DNA of 64,000 nt from Veillonellales bacterium (lineage in GTDB: Bacteria; Bacillota; Negativicutes; Veillonellales; Dialisteraceae): NCBI GenBank assembly GCA_944390485.1, contig CALXPQ010000001.1, positions 248,001 through 312,000 on the forward strand, written 5' to 3'. Made by a program: the position numbers and the translations under genes. This document shows positions 24,914 to 33,146 of this stretch, one piece after another (position 1 is the stretch's first letter; every line of letters begins with the position of its first letter). The notes beneath the pieces were generated by a model. The model was not told where the DNA came from. It saw nothing but the letters and a program-made list of their open reading frames with translations, and ran no database searches.

Positions 24914-24932
24914 GCGGCAGGCGGCCTGCCGC
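24914..24932 (+). other. Leader hairpin upstream of the PP2C phosphatase gene
   Basis: GCGGCAGG (24914-24921) and CCTGCCGC (24925-24932) form a perfect 8-bp GC-rich stem with a 3-base loop, ending about 4 bases before the ribosome site. No T tract follows. Confidence 0.5.
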
Positions 24933-24946
24933 AAAGGTGACGAGGT

Positions 24947-25681
24947 ATGATCAGGAGTTACGGAATTTCAGAAGCCGGACTGGTGCGCCGCGTCAATGAA
25001 GACTGCATCTTCATCGGCGAGAAACCTTTTTTTATTCTGGCAGACGGCATGGGCGGCTATGCGGGCGGGCAGATCGCCAGCACTTCCGCCGTGGAAGCGG
25101 TGAAAACATTTTTCAGCACGCTCACAGAAGACCGTTATTCAGAGCAGACGCTCCGCGAGGCCGTCCTCTGTGCGAACCGCGCCATCCTGCACCGAAAGCT
25201 GACGGCAGATGAATTTCAGGATATGGGAACGACCCTCATCGTCGCCGCGGTGCACGGTGGCAATCTGTACTGGGCCCATGTGGGAGACAGCCGTTTGTAC
25301 ATTCTGAAAAGAGACGACTTCTCGCAGGTCACGAAAGACCATTCCTTCGTGATGTCCCTCGTCGAAGAAGGGAAGATCACCCGGGAAGAAATGCGGGGCC
25401 ATCCCCGGAAAAATGAGATCACCCGTGCCGTCGGCATCCGGCCTGCCCTGGAAGTGGACACCGGCACCGTCCCGCTCACCGAGCCGCTGATGATCCTGAT
25501 CTGCTCGGACGGTCTCACGCTGGTGGATGACGCTGTGATTGAAACGGCGCTCCGGGACTGCGGCGGCGCGGAGGATGCGCTGAAAGAGTGTGCGGAAAAA
25601 CTGCTGTGCGAGGTGTACGACGCCGGCGCGACGGATAATATCTCTGCCATATTCATCCAATTTACCCCTGATGCGACATAA
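24947..25681 (+). CDS. prpC: PP2C-family Ser/Thr protein phosphatase (PrpC/Stp)
   Basis: The metal-dependent phosphatase (244 residues) reverses the action of the PASTA kinase encoded next to it. The metal-binding motifs are visible in order: RRVNEDC near 14-20, FILADGMGGYAGGQIAS near 29-45, GTTLIVAAV, WAHVGDSRLYIL near 109-120, and GATDNISAIFIQF at the C-terminus. It is soluble with no membrane segment. The kinase gene begins 12 bases downstream and rsgA overlaps the kinase, giving the prpC-prkC-rsgA-rpe order known from Bacillus. Confidence 0.94.
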   Translation: MIRSYGISEAGLVRRVNEDCIFIGEKPFFILADGMGGYAGGQIASTSAVEAVKTFFSTLTEDRYSEQTLREAVLCANRAILHRKLTADEFQDMGTTLIVAAVHGGNLYWAHVGDSRLYILKRDDFSQVTKDHSFVMSLVEEGKITREEMRGHPRKNEITRAVGIRPALEVDTGTVPLTEPLMILICSDGLTLVDDAVIETALRDCGGAEDALKECAEKLLCEVYDAGATDNISAIFIQFTPDAT

Positions 25682-25693
25682 GGGAGCTGAACC

Positions 25694-27577
25694 ATGACTG
25701 GAAAATTACTCGATAACCGCTACCAGATCGTCAAAAAGATCGGGTCCGGCGGCATGGCCGATGTCTATATGGCCAAAGATATCCTGCTCGACCGTGTGGT
25801 GGCAGTGAAAATCCTTCACAGCAATTTTGCAGAAGACAACGATTTCGTGGTCCGGTTCCGTCATGAGGCGCAGTCTGCCGGCAAGCTGAGCCATCCGAAC
25901 ATCGTGGGCATCTACGATGTGGGGTGCGACCAGGGCGTCTACTATATCATCATGGAGTATGTGGAAGGGACCACTCTGAAACAGTACATCCAGTCCCATC
26001 CCAATATTCCCATCGATACGGCCGTCAAGATCGCCATCGAAATCGGAAGCGCGCTGGAAGAGGCGCACCGGAACGGCATCGTGCACTGCGACATCAAGCC
26101 GCACAACATCCTGCTGACCGAATCGGGCAAGGTGAAAGTGACGGACTTCGGCATTGCCCGCGTCATCAATTCTTCGACCATCATGAACCGGGAATCCATC
26201 CTGGGCTCGGTCCATTACCTGTCGCCGGAACAGGCGGCGGGGGATCAGGTCACGGAAAAGACCGACATCTACTCGCTGGGCATCGTCCTGTATGAAATGC
26301 TCACCCATCATCTGCCTTTCGACGGGGATACGGCGGTGAGCATCGCACTGAAACACATCCAGAACGATATCCCCCGGCCGACCAAGTTCAATCCGGCGAT
26401 TTCTCCCATGCTGGAGGAATGCCTCCTGACTGCGCTTCAGCGCGACCCGGAAAAACGGTATGACACGGTCTCCGATTTCATTTCCGAACTGAAAATCGCG
26501 CAGGGCTTCACGACCTCCATCTACAAGCCGGCGCATCCGGATTTCGCGGCAGTGGCAAAGCCTGCCACCCCCCGTGTGAAGAAACCGGAACCGACCATCA
26601 AGGCCCGTGAACGCTATCTGGCTTATGTGATCACCCACCTGCCGCAGAAATATATATGGATCGCCATGATCCTTCTGTTTCTCGGCGCCTTTATCTGGGC
26701 CTTCTTCAGCTTCGGCAATTTCTGGAGCTCCAAGAACATCACCGTGCCGGATGTGGTGGGGAAGCCGGCTGCAGCGGCCGAGACCCTCCTGAAATCGGAA
26801 AATCTCCGCGTCTCCATCGATGAGATTGCCAGCGACAAAGTCCCCGCCGGACAGGTCATCTCCCAGACCCCGGAAGCCGGCATGGACGTGAAGGAACAGC
26901 GCATCATCCATCTGACGGTCAGCAAGGGCGGCGTCGTCATGGAAATCCCCGACCTGAAGGGCATGACGCTGGCGCAGGCCCAGGAACAGCTGTCCCGGCT
27001 GCATCTGAAACTCGGTGCCGTGGAGCGGGCCAATGACAGCTCCATGCCGTCGGATGTCGTCATTTCCCAGACGCCGGCTCCCGGCTCCAGCGCGGAAAAA
27101 GGGACCGTCGTCAATATCCAGATCAATGAAAAACAGGCCGTCGTGCCGAACGTGGTGAATATGACGCTCGCCGATGCGCGGAATGCGCTGACGGCCGCTC
27201 AGCTGACGGTAGGCACTGTTACTTCGCAGGACCGGTCCCTGAAAGCGGATGATCCGGCCAATCTGGTCGTTTCCCAGACGCCGCAGGCCGGAAGCACCGC
27301 ACCGGGCGGCCGGGTCGATCTGGTGGTCACCCGCGGCAGTGCGGCGGAAACCGCTGCCGGAGCCGGAGAGAAGCGGGGATCCGTCAATATCTCCATTCCG
27401 AAGGAAGGGAAAGCCCGCCACGTGGAGATCATCGTGACCGATGATGAGGGCCGCCATACCGTATACAGCAGTGAAGCAGAACCCGGCTCCGTCATCTCGA
27501 GAGAAGTGTCCGGCAAAGGAAAGGTCCGCGTGCAGGTACTGGTCGACAACTCCGTGATTCAGGACAGGGAACTCTGA
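25694..27577 (+). CDS. prkC: Membrane Ser/Thr protein kinase with three PASTA domains (PrkC/StkP)
   Basis: The 627-residue protein has a cytoplasmic kinase domain (about 10-270), a juxtamembrane linker, one membrane helix (about 316-336) and three extracytoplasmic PASTA repeats (about 350-420, 421-487 and 488-556), which in this family sense peptidoglycan fragments. A further C-terminal domain of about 70 residues follows. The kinase motifs are IGSGGMADVY (16-25), Lys39 in VAVKI, DFG at 151-153 and GSVHYLSPEQ. The catalytic loop reads HCDIKPHN, so the arginine of HRD is Cys132. It overlaps rsgA by one base. Confidence 0.95.
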   Translation: MTGKLLDNRYQIVKKIGSGGMADVYMAKDILLDRVVAVKILHSNFAEDNDFVVRFRHEAQSAGKLSHPNIVGIYDVGCDQGVYYIIMEYVEGTTLKQYIQSHPNIPIDTAVKIAIEIGSALEEAHRNGIVHCDIKPHNILLTESGKVKVTDFGIARVINSSTIMNRESILGSVHYLSPEQAAGDQVTEKTDIYSLGIVLYEMLTHHLPFDGDTAVSIALKHIQNDIPRPTKFNPAISPMLEECLLTALQRDPEKRYDTVSDFISELKIAQGFTTSIYKPAHPDFAAVAKPATPRVKKPEPTIKARERYLAYVITHLPQKYIWIAMILLFLGAFIWAFFSFGNFWSSKNITVPDVVGKPAAAAETLLKSENLRVSIDEIASDKVPAGQVISQTPEAGMDVKEQRIIHLTVSKGGVVMEIPDLKGMTLAQAQEQLSRLHLKLGAVERANDSSMPSDVVISQTPAPGSSAEKGTVVNIQINEKQAVVPNVVNMTLADARNALTAAQLTVGTVTSQDRSLKADDPANLVVSQTPQAGSTAPGGRVDLVVTRGSAAETAAGAGEKRGSVNISIPKEGKARHVEIIVTDDEGRHTVYSSEAEPGSVISREVSGKGKVRVQVLVDNSVIQDREL

Positions 27578-28449
27578 TGCAGGGCCGGATCATCAAGAAC
27601 CAGAACGGATATTTCTCCATCTGGGGCAACGAAGGCCGGCTCCATCTGTGCCGCTCCCGGGGCCGTCTGAAACGCACGACGGACGTGCTCGTAGGCGATC
27701 TGGTCGACTACGAACTGCCGGAAGCTTCCACGGAGGCCGTCATCACAAAAGTCCATCCCCGCAGGACGGCGCTTCGCCGGCCCGCCGCGGTCAATATCGA
27801 CCGGATCGTCCTGACATCGGCCGTGAAGACGCCGGACGTTCATTTGTATACGCTCGATAAAATGATCCTGCTGGCGGAGGACGCGGGTATCGAGATTCTG
27901 CTCTGTTTCAATAAGGCTGATCTCGCACCAGACAAAGCGGAGACGCTGCGCAGAATGTATGAAAAAGCGGGGTTCCCGGCCATCTGCACATCGACCCGCA
28001 GCGGTGCCGGACTGGAAGAGCTGGCCGAGACGCTCCGCGGTCACATCATCGCATTTTCCGGTCCCTCAGGCGTAGGAAAGAGCTCCCTTCTGAACCATTT
28101 CCTCGGCCGGGACGTCTTCACCGCGGGAAGCGTCAGCGCGAAGACCGGCAGGGGAAAAAATACGACCCGGCACGCAGAGCTCATCCCTTTCGGCGAACAG
28201 TCCTTCCTGATGGACACGCCGGGCTACACTTCCCTCACGCTGGACGGTATTCCGCCGGAAAACGCGGGGTACCTGTTCCGCGACTTCCGGCCGTATCTCG
28301 GTCATTGCCGTTTTTCCGACTGCATGCATCAGAAAGAACCGGACTGTGCCGTGCGGGAAGCCGTGGAAAGAGGGGACATCCTGCCGTCCCGATACCAGTC
28401 TTACTGCCAGGCGCTGCAGGAACTGAAAGATAATAAAGTCAAGTATTAA
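27577..28449 (+). CDS. rsgA: Small ribosomal subunit biogenesis GTPase RsgA
   Basis: The circularly permuted GTPase (290 residues) assists late 30S maturation. An N-terminal OB fold (about 1-65) is followed by G-motifs in permuted order: NKAD near 109-112 (G4), then GPSGVGKSSLLN near 163-174 (G1) and DTPGYTSL near 213 (G3). The C-terminal zinc site is seen in HCRFSDCMHQKEPDC near 248-262. It starts on the last base of the kinase stop (TGATG). In B. subtilis the corresponding RsgA is a substrate of PrkC, which fits the linkage. Confidence 0.95.
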   Translation: MQGRIIKNQNGYFSIWGNEGRLHLCRSRGRLKRTTDVLVGDLVDYELPEASTEAVITKVHPRRTALRRPAAVNIDRIVLTSAVKTPDVHLYTLDKMILLAEDAGIEILLCFNKADLAPDKAETLRRMYEKAGFPAICTSTRSGAGLEELAETLRGHIIAFSGPSGVGKSSLLNHFLGRDVFTAGSVSAKTGRGKNTTRHAELIPFGEQSFLMDTPGYTSLTLDGIPPENAGYLFRDFRPYLGHCRFSDCMHQKEPDCAVREAVERGDILPSRYQSYCQALQELKDNKVKY

Positions 28450-28466
28450 CCCTACAGGAGGTCATC

Positions 28467-29111
28467 ATGCTCATCGCTCCTTCGCTATTGTCCGCCGATT
28501 TTTCCCGTCTGGCCGAAGAGGTGCAGGATGTGGAGCAGGGCGGCGCCGATCTGCTTCATCTGGATGTCATGGACGGGCAGTTCGTCCCGAACCTGACCTT
28601 CGGAGCGCCGGTCATCAAGGCGCTCCGTCCCTGCACGAAACTTCCTTTTGACGCCCATCTCATGACCTGCCGTCCGGAATTGTATTTCGACGCGCTGGAA
28701 GCGGCCGGCGTGCAGATGATTTCCTTCCACGCCGAAGCGGCCGTGCATCATGATCGGCTCATCCATGACATCCAGGATCGGGGCATCCAGGCAGGGCTGG
28801 CATTGAATCCCGGTACGCCGCTGGCGATGGCGGAAGAACTGCTCCCGATCCTCGACTTCGTGCTGATCATGTCCGTCAATCCGGGCTTTGGGGGCCAGAA
28901 ATTCATTGCCTATACCCTCGATAAGATCCGGAAGCTCCGCCGGATGGCCGAAGAGGCTGGCCGCCCGGACCTTCAGATCGAAGTCGATGGCGGCGTTTCC
29001 TCCGATAATGTGCACGCATTGAAGGAGGCCGGCGCTGATGTCCTTGTGGCAGGCTCCTCGGTCTTCGGAAAATCCGACCGGAAAGCGGCCATAGAAGCGC
29101 TTCGCTGCTGA
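28467..29111 (+). CDS. rpe: Ribulose-phosphate 3-epimerase
   Basis: The TIM-barrel enzyme (214 residues) interconverts ribulose 5-phosphate and xylulose 5-phosphate in the pentose phosphate pathway. It begins IAPSLLSADFSRLAEEV and has HLDVMDGQFVPNLTFG (about 32-47) with the catalytic aspartate, FDAHLMTCRPE, SVNPGFGGQKF (near 139-149) and EVDGGVSSDNV with the second aspartate. CAGGAGG precedes the ATG. It is the last gene of the prpC operon. Its product is a substrate of the split transketolase at 49392-51163. Confidence 0.95.
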   Translation: MLIAPSLLSADFSRLAEEVQDVEQGGADLLHLDVMDGQFVPNLTFGAPVIKALRPCTKLPFDAHLMTCRPELYFDALEAAGVQMISFHAEAAVHHDRLIHDIQDRGIQAGLALNPGTPLAMAEELLPILDFVLIMSVNPGFGGQKFIAYTLDKIRKLRRMAEEAGRPDLQIEVDGGVSSDNVHALKEAGADVLVAGSSVFGKSDRKAAIEALRC

Positions 29112-29122
29112 TTTTTACACAT

Positions 29123-29148
29123 AGGCCCACAGACGCATGTGGGCCTTC
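29123..29148 (+). terminator. Hairpin after rpe, probable terminator
   Basis: A perfect 9-bp stem (29123-29131 with 29138-29146) and a 6-base loop are followed by a weak pyrimidine tract only. Confidence 0.5.
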
Positions 29149-29175
29149 CTTATCACCGAGAGAAAGGAGATTCCC

Positions 29176-30045
29176 TTGCAGACCAACCGCATCCAGCATT
29201 ATCTGAGCCGCGACGGCATCCGGCTCACCGTCGCCGACACATCCGGCGCGGCCGCAGAAGCGGAAGCCATTCACCATCTGCCGCGCCTCTCCGCGTCCAT
29301 CCTGTCCAAAGCCATGACCGGCGCCGCCATCCTGGCCAATGATTTTAAAAATCATGAAGGGGTATCCTTCAAATGGGTCACCGGAAGCCCGCTGGGCAAT
29401 ATCCATGTGGACGCCTATGACGGCCATTTTGTACGGGGCTATCTCGACCATCCGGAAGCCGGGGCCGGTCTGGACTGCACCCCGGAGAATGAAGCGGCCC
29501 TGTCCAGCGAGCACGGCCAGCTGTTCGTGACCCGGTATTCCCTGCTGAAGATGCCGTACACCAGCACGGTCAATCTCAGCCGCGGCGAGATCTCCGCGGG
29601 GTTGACGGAATATCTCAATACGTCGGAGCAGACGCTGTCTGCCGTCTCTCTGGCCCTCCGGATGGATGCATCCGGGCAGGTGACCCGTTCCGCCGGTTTC
29701 CTGGCGCAGCTCATGCCGCAGGGCGACATCGGGAAATTTGCCGACTATTTCCGGGATATGTCCCGCTGGGACCTGACGGCGGAAGCAGGGGCTCCCGACT
29801 CTCTGGAAAGCCTGCTCGCACAGGGCGGCTTCGACCTGCTGGAAGAAGCGCCGCTGACCTTCCGCTGCACCTGCTCGGAAGAACGGATCCGATCGACACT
29901 GACGACGCTGCCTCCCGCAGAACAGGAAGACCTCCTGAAAGAACCGTCCATCGAGATCGTCTGCCATTACTGCGGAAAGACCTATACGATCCGCAGGGAA
30001 GTATTGAAGAAATGGTTCGAAGAAGAAAAGAAAGGAGTCCAGTAA
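29176..30045 (+). CDS. hslO: Redox-regulated chaperone Hsp33
   Basis: The holdase chaperone (289 residues) is activated by oxidation. The N-terminal domain has the family patterns LSKAMTGAAILANDFK and VRGYLDHPEAG. The four zinc-binding cysteines appear as FRCTCSEE near 235-240 and VCHYCGK near 268-272, the redox switch. TTG at 29176 is preferred, 5 bases after AAAGGAG; an upstream in-frame ATG at 29137 lies inside the hairpin after rpe and has no ribosome site. mtnP follows after one base. Confidence 0.92.
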   Translation: MQTNRIQHYLSRDGIRLTVADTSGAAAEAEAIHHLPRLSASILSKAMTGAAILANDFKNHEGVSFKWVTGSPLGNIHVDAYDGHFVRGYLDHPEAGAGLDCTPENEAALSSEHGQLFVTRYSLLKMPYTSTVNLSRGEISAGLTEYLNTSEQTLSAVSLALRMDASGQVTRSAGFLAQLMPQGDIGKFADYFRDMSRWDLTAEAGAPDSLESLLAQGGFDLLEEAPLTFRCTCSEERIRSTLTTLPPAEQEDLLKEPSIEIVCHYCGKTYTIRREVLKKWFEEEKKGVQ

Positions 30046-30046
30046 C

Positions 30047-30841
30047 ATGAGCCGCTTGGCATTCATCGGCGGGACCGGCGTCTACGACCCGGGGATTCTG
30101 CAGAATGTGACGTCCCACACCATCGAGACCCCCTATGGGACCGCCAGTTACGAATCTGGATTTTTTGGAGATCGGGAAATCATTTTCCTGGCCCGGCACG
30201 GGGTGCATCACACCATCCCGCCGCACAAGATCAACTACCGCGCCAATATTTACGCGCTGAAGCTGCTCGGCGTGACGGCCGTCGTTTCCACCACCGCCGT
30301 CGGATCGCTCAATCCGGATTACAAGCCGGGCGATCTCGTGCTGGTGGATCAGTTCATCGACATGACGAAATCCCGCATCGGCACGTTCTTCGACGGCGAG
30401 CGGTACGGCGTGGCCCATCTGGACATGACCCATCCATACTGCGAAACGCTCCGCAGCGCTGTGCTGAAGGCCGGCCGGGAAGCCGGCATCGTCATCCATC
30501 CGCACGGCACCTACATCTGCACGGAAGGGCCGCGTTTCGAAACGCCCGCCGAAATCAAAGCGTTCCGCCTGTGGGGCGCTGACGTGGTAGGCATGACCAA
30601 TGCGCCGGAATGCCAGCTCGCCCGGGAAGCGGAAATCTGCTATGCGACGATTTCCATGGTGACGAACTTTGCCGCAGGCATTTCTCCGACCGCCCTGACG
30701 CATAAGGAAGTGGTGGACTGCATGAATCAGAATATCGACAGCTTCCGCCGGATCATCACGATCCTGTCCGGCAGCTATGATCCGGATACGGACTGTGCCT
30801 GCCGGCATGCCGCCGCGGATTTCGGAGGATTCCACTTATGA
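30047..30841 (+). CDS. mtnP: MTA/MTI phosphorylase, purine nucleoside phosphorylase family
   Basis: This 264-residue protein phosphorolyses a purine thionucleoside to 5-methylthioribose 1-phosphate plus base, or a related nucleoside. Family features are FIGGTGVYDPG (6-16), the phosphate loop LARHGVHHTIPPHKINYRAN (48-67) and GTYICTEGPRFETPAEI near 154-170. In human MTAP two aspartates (220 and 222) select adenine; here the aligned stretch is VTNFAAG with Asn207 and Ala209, closer to 6-oxopurine enzymes. With a deaminase gene in the same run, methylthioinosine is a plausible substrate. It overlaps mtnA by four bases, which supports a thioribose role. Confidence 0.85.
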   Translation: MSRLAFIGGTGVYDPGILQNVTSHTIETPYGTASYESGFFGDREIIFLARHGVHHTIPPHKINYRANIYALKLLGVTAVVSTTAVGSLNPDYKPGDLVLVDQFIDMTKSRIGTFFDGERYGVAHLDMTHPYCETLRSAVLKAGREAGIVIHPHGTYICTEGPRFETPAEIKAFRLWGADVVGMTNAPECQLAREAEICYATISMVTNFAAGISPTALTHKEVVDCMNQNIDSFRRIITILSGSYDPDTDCACRHAAADFGGFHL

Positions 30842-31899
30842 AAGACACGCTCCGTTCCCTGACCTGGACAGGGAAGGCGCTCCGCCTGCTGGATCAGACG
30901 CTCCTGCCGGAACAGCTCGTCTACTGGGACTGCACGGAGTCCCGTCAGGTCGCCGATGCGATTCGCATCCTGGCCGTGCGGGGCGCGCCGGCGATCGGCG
31001 TTGCCGCGGCCTATGCCTGTGTCCTGGCGCTCCGGGAGGCGCAGAAAGGAGGAGGGGACTGGGCGGCCATTTCCTCCCGGTTCCACGATGCCTGTACCTA
31101 TATCGATCAGGCCCGTCCCACTGCCGTCAATCTGTCTTGGGCCGTCCGGCAGATGAGAGACGTATTTGCAGCTTCGGCTCCGGAAATGGCCGAAGAAAAC
31201 CTGCTGGCCCGGGCACAGGCCATCGAGGAGGAAGACCGGGCGACCTGCCGCCGCATCGGGGAGAACGGGGCCGCGCTGTTTGCGGGCCGGACCGGACTCA
31301 ACCTCCTGACGCACTGCAATACGGGCGCGCTGGCGACCGCCGGCATCGGCACCGCCTTCGGCGTCTTCGTCACGCTGGCGGAAAGGGGCCAGATCCGCTG
31401 CGTCTATGCCGACGAGACCCGCCCGCTCCTGCAGGGAGCCCGCCTCACCGCTACAGAACTGATGGAGGACAGCATCCCGTGCTGTCTCATCGCCGATACC
31501 ATGTCCGCCGCCGTCATGCGGGACCGCCGGATCGATGCAGTCATCGTCGGGGCCGACCGCATCGCCGCCAACGGGGACACCGCCAATAAAATCGGCACGT
31601 ACAGCCTCGCTGTGCTGGCTGCCTATCACCACATTCCTTTTTATATCGCCGCTCCGTTCTCGACCTTTGATTTCACCATCCAAAGCGGAAAGGACATCGT
31701 CATCGAAGAGCGGGACGCCGACGAGGTGCGCCGCTTCGGCGGCGTCTACACGGCTCCGCGCCGCGTACCGGTCTACAATCCTGCCTTTGATGTGACGCCG
31801 GCGGAACTCATCCGCGGCATCATTACGGAAAGGGGAGTGCTCACGCCGCCCTTTGCCGACAGTATTTCTCAATATGAAAGGAGCCTGTCCAATGAGTGA
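30838..31899 (+). CDS. mtnA: S-methyl-5-thioribose-1-phosphate isomerase
   Basis: The enzyme (353 residues) converts 5-methylthioribose 1-phosphate to the ribulose form. It has the eIF2B-like fold with RGAPAIGVAAAY near 44-55, the catalytic cysteine region LLTHCNTGALATAG near 157-170 and GADRIAANGDTANKIGTYSLA near 237-257 (seen as ADRIAANGDTANKIGTYSLA) with the catalytic aspartate. It is coupled to the phosphorylase by ATGA and overlaps the ahcY-like start by eight bases. No mtnBCD genes for the universal methionine salvage route are nearby, so the fate of the product is not shown here. Confidence 0.93.
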   Translation: MKDTLRSLTWTGKALRLLDQTLLPEQLVYWDCTESRQVADAIRILAVRGAPAIGVAAAYACVLALREAQKGGGDWAAISSRFHDACTYIDQARPTAVNLSWAVRQMRDVFAASAPEMAEENLLARAQAIEEEDRATCRRIGENGAALFAGRTGLNLLTHCNTGALATAGIGTAFGVFVTLAERGQIRCVYADETRPLLQGARLTATELMEDSIPCCLIADTMSAAVMRDRRIDAVIVGADRIAANGDTANKIGTYSLAVLAAYHHIPFYIAAPFSTFDFTIQSGKDIVIEERDADEVRRFGGVYTAPRRVPVYNPAFDVTPAELIRGIITERGVLTPPFADSISQYERSLSNE

Positions 31900-33136
31900 T
31901 TCCATGATTTGTGATATATCTCTCGCTGCGGAAGGAATGCAGCGCATCCACTGGGTGGAAAATTTCATGCCCGCCCTGAATGCGCTCCGCGAAGATTTCA
32001 TCCGGGATCAGGTATTCAAGGGAAAGACCATCGTGATGTCCATTCATCTGGAAGCCAAGACGGCTTATTTGGCGCTGACGCTGAAAGCCGCCGGCGCGGA
32101 TGTAATTGTCACCGGCAGCAATCCGCTCTCCACACAGGATCCCATCGCCGCCGGTCTGGTGAGCCAGGGCGTGACGGTCTACGCCTGGCATGGCTGCACC
32201 GATGAAGAATACGCCATGTTCTTGAACAAAGCGCTGGATCATAAGCCGCACATCATCATCGACGACGGCGGGGATCTGGTGAATCTCCTGCACACCACCA
32301 GATCGGATGCAAAAGAACGCCTCATCGGCGGTTCTGAGGAAACGACCACCGGCATCCAGCGCCTGAAGAATCTGGAGCGGAACGGCCGTCTGGCTTTCCC
32401 GATGATCGCCGTCAACGATTCCTACTGCAAATATCTGTTCGATAACCGCTACGGCACCGGCCAGTCCGCCTGGGACGGCATCATCCGCAGCACCAATCTC
32501 ACCGTGACGGGAAAGACCGTCGTCATCGCCGGCTACGGCTGGTGCGGCAAAGGCTGCGCCATGCGGGCCAAGGGACTCGGCGCGCATGTCATCGTCACGG
32601 AAGTCGATCCGATCAAGGCCGTGGAAGCCGTGTTCGACGGATTCGACGTGATGCCCATGGAAAAAGCCGCGCCGCTGGGCGATATCTTCCTCACCGTCAC
32701 AGGCGACATCAACGTCATCGTGGAAAAGCATTTCCTGAAGATGAAAAACGGCGCTATCTGCGCGAACGCGGGCCATTTCGATGTGGAAGTCAGCAAGAAG
32801 GATCTGGACCGCATCTGCACGTCCCACTATGAAGCGCGGAAAAACATCGAGGGCTACGTACTGCCGAACGGAAAAACCGTCTACCTCATGGCGGAAGGCC
32901 GTCTGGTCAATCTCGCGGCAGGCGACGGGCATCCGGCGGAAATCATGGACCTGTCCTTCGCCATGCAGGCGCTGGCGGCTTCCTATCTCTGTCAGCATGC
33001 GGGAGAGCTCAAACCGCATCTGTACCTGCTGCCCCGCGAACTGGACCGCCACATCGCGGAAATCAAACTGCATTCCATGGGGTACGAAATCGATGTGCTC
33101 ACGCAGGAACAGCAGGATTATCTGAATCAGGAATAA
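31892..33136 (+). CDS. ahcY: Adenosylhomocysteinase family; possibly S-inosylhomocysteine hydrolase
   Basis: The 414-residue NAD-dependent hydrolase family splits S-adenosylhomocysteine into homocysteine and adenosine. Conserved parts include WHGCTDEEY, IIDDGGDLVNLLH, SEETTTGIQRLKNL, NDSYCKYLFDN, the NAD loop VIAGYGWCGKGCAMRAKG and NAGHFDVEV. The purine-site segment differs: human HMTVETAVL (His55, Thr57, Glu59) aligns with HLEAKTAYL (His52, Glu54, Lys56). The C-terminal KPxxYRY tail of canonical enzymes is missing, as in archaeal and Thermotoga-type members. The start at 31892 follows AAAGGAG. The adjacent deaminase makes S-inosylhomocysteine a plausible substrate. Confidence 0.87.
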   Translation: MSDSMICDISLAAEGMQRIHWVENFMPALNALREDFIRDQVFKGKTIVMSIHLEAKTAYLALTLKAAGADVIVTGSNPLSTQDPIAAGLVSQGVTVYAWHGCTDEEYAMFLNKALDHKPHIIIDDGGDLVNLLHTTRSDAKERLIGGSEETTTGIQRLKNLERNGRLAFPMIAVNDSYCKYLFDNRYGTGQSAWDGIIRSTNLTVTGKTVVIAGYGWCGKGCAMRAKGLGAHVIVTEVDPIKAVEAVFDGFDVMPMEKAAPLGDIFLTVTGDINVIVEKHFLKMKNGAICANAGHFDVEVSKKDLDRICTSHYEARKNIEGYVLPNGKTVYLMAEGRLVNLAAGDGHPAEIMDLSFAMQALAASYLCQHAGELKPHLYLLPRELDRHIAEIKLHSMGYEIDVLTQEQQDYLNQE

Positions 33137-33146
33137 GAGGCGCACC

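Noticed and set aside
29137..29175. An upstream ATG as start of hslO
   Set aside because: It is inside the hairpin that follows rpe and lacks a ribosome site; the TTG at 29176 follows AAAGGAG and matches the family N-terminus.
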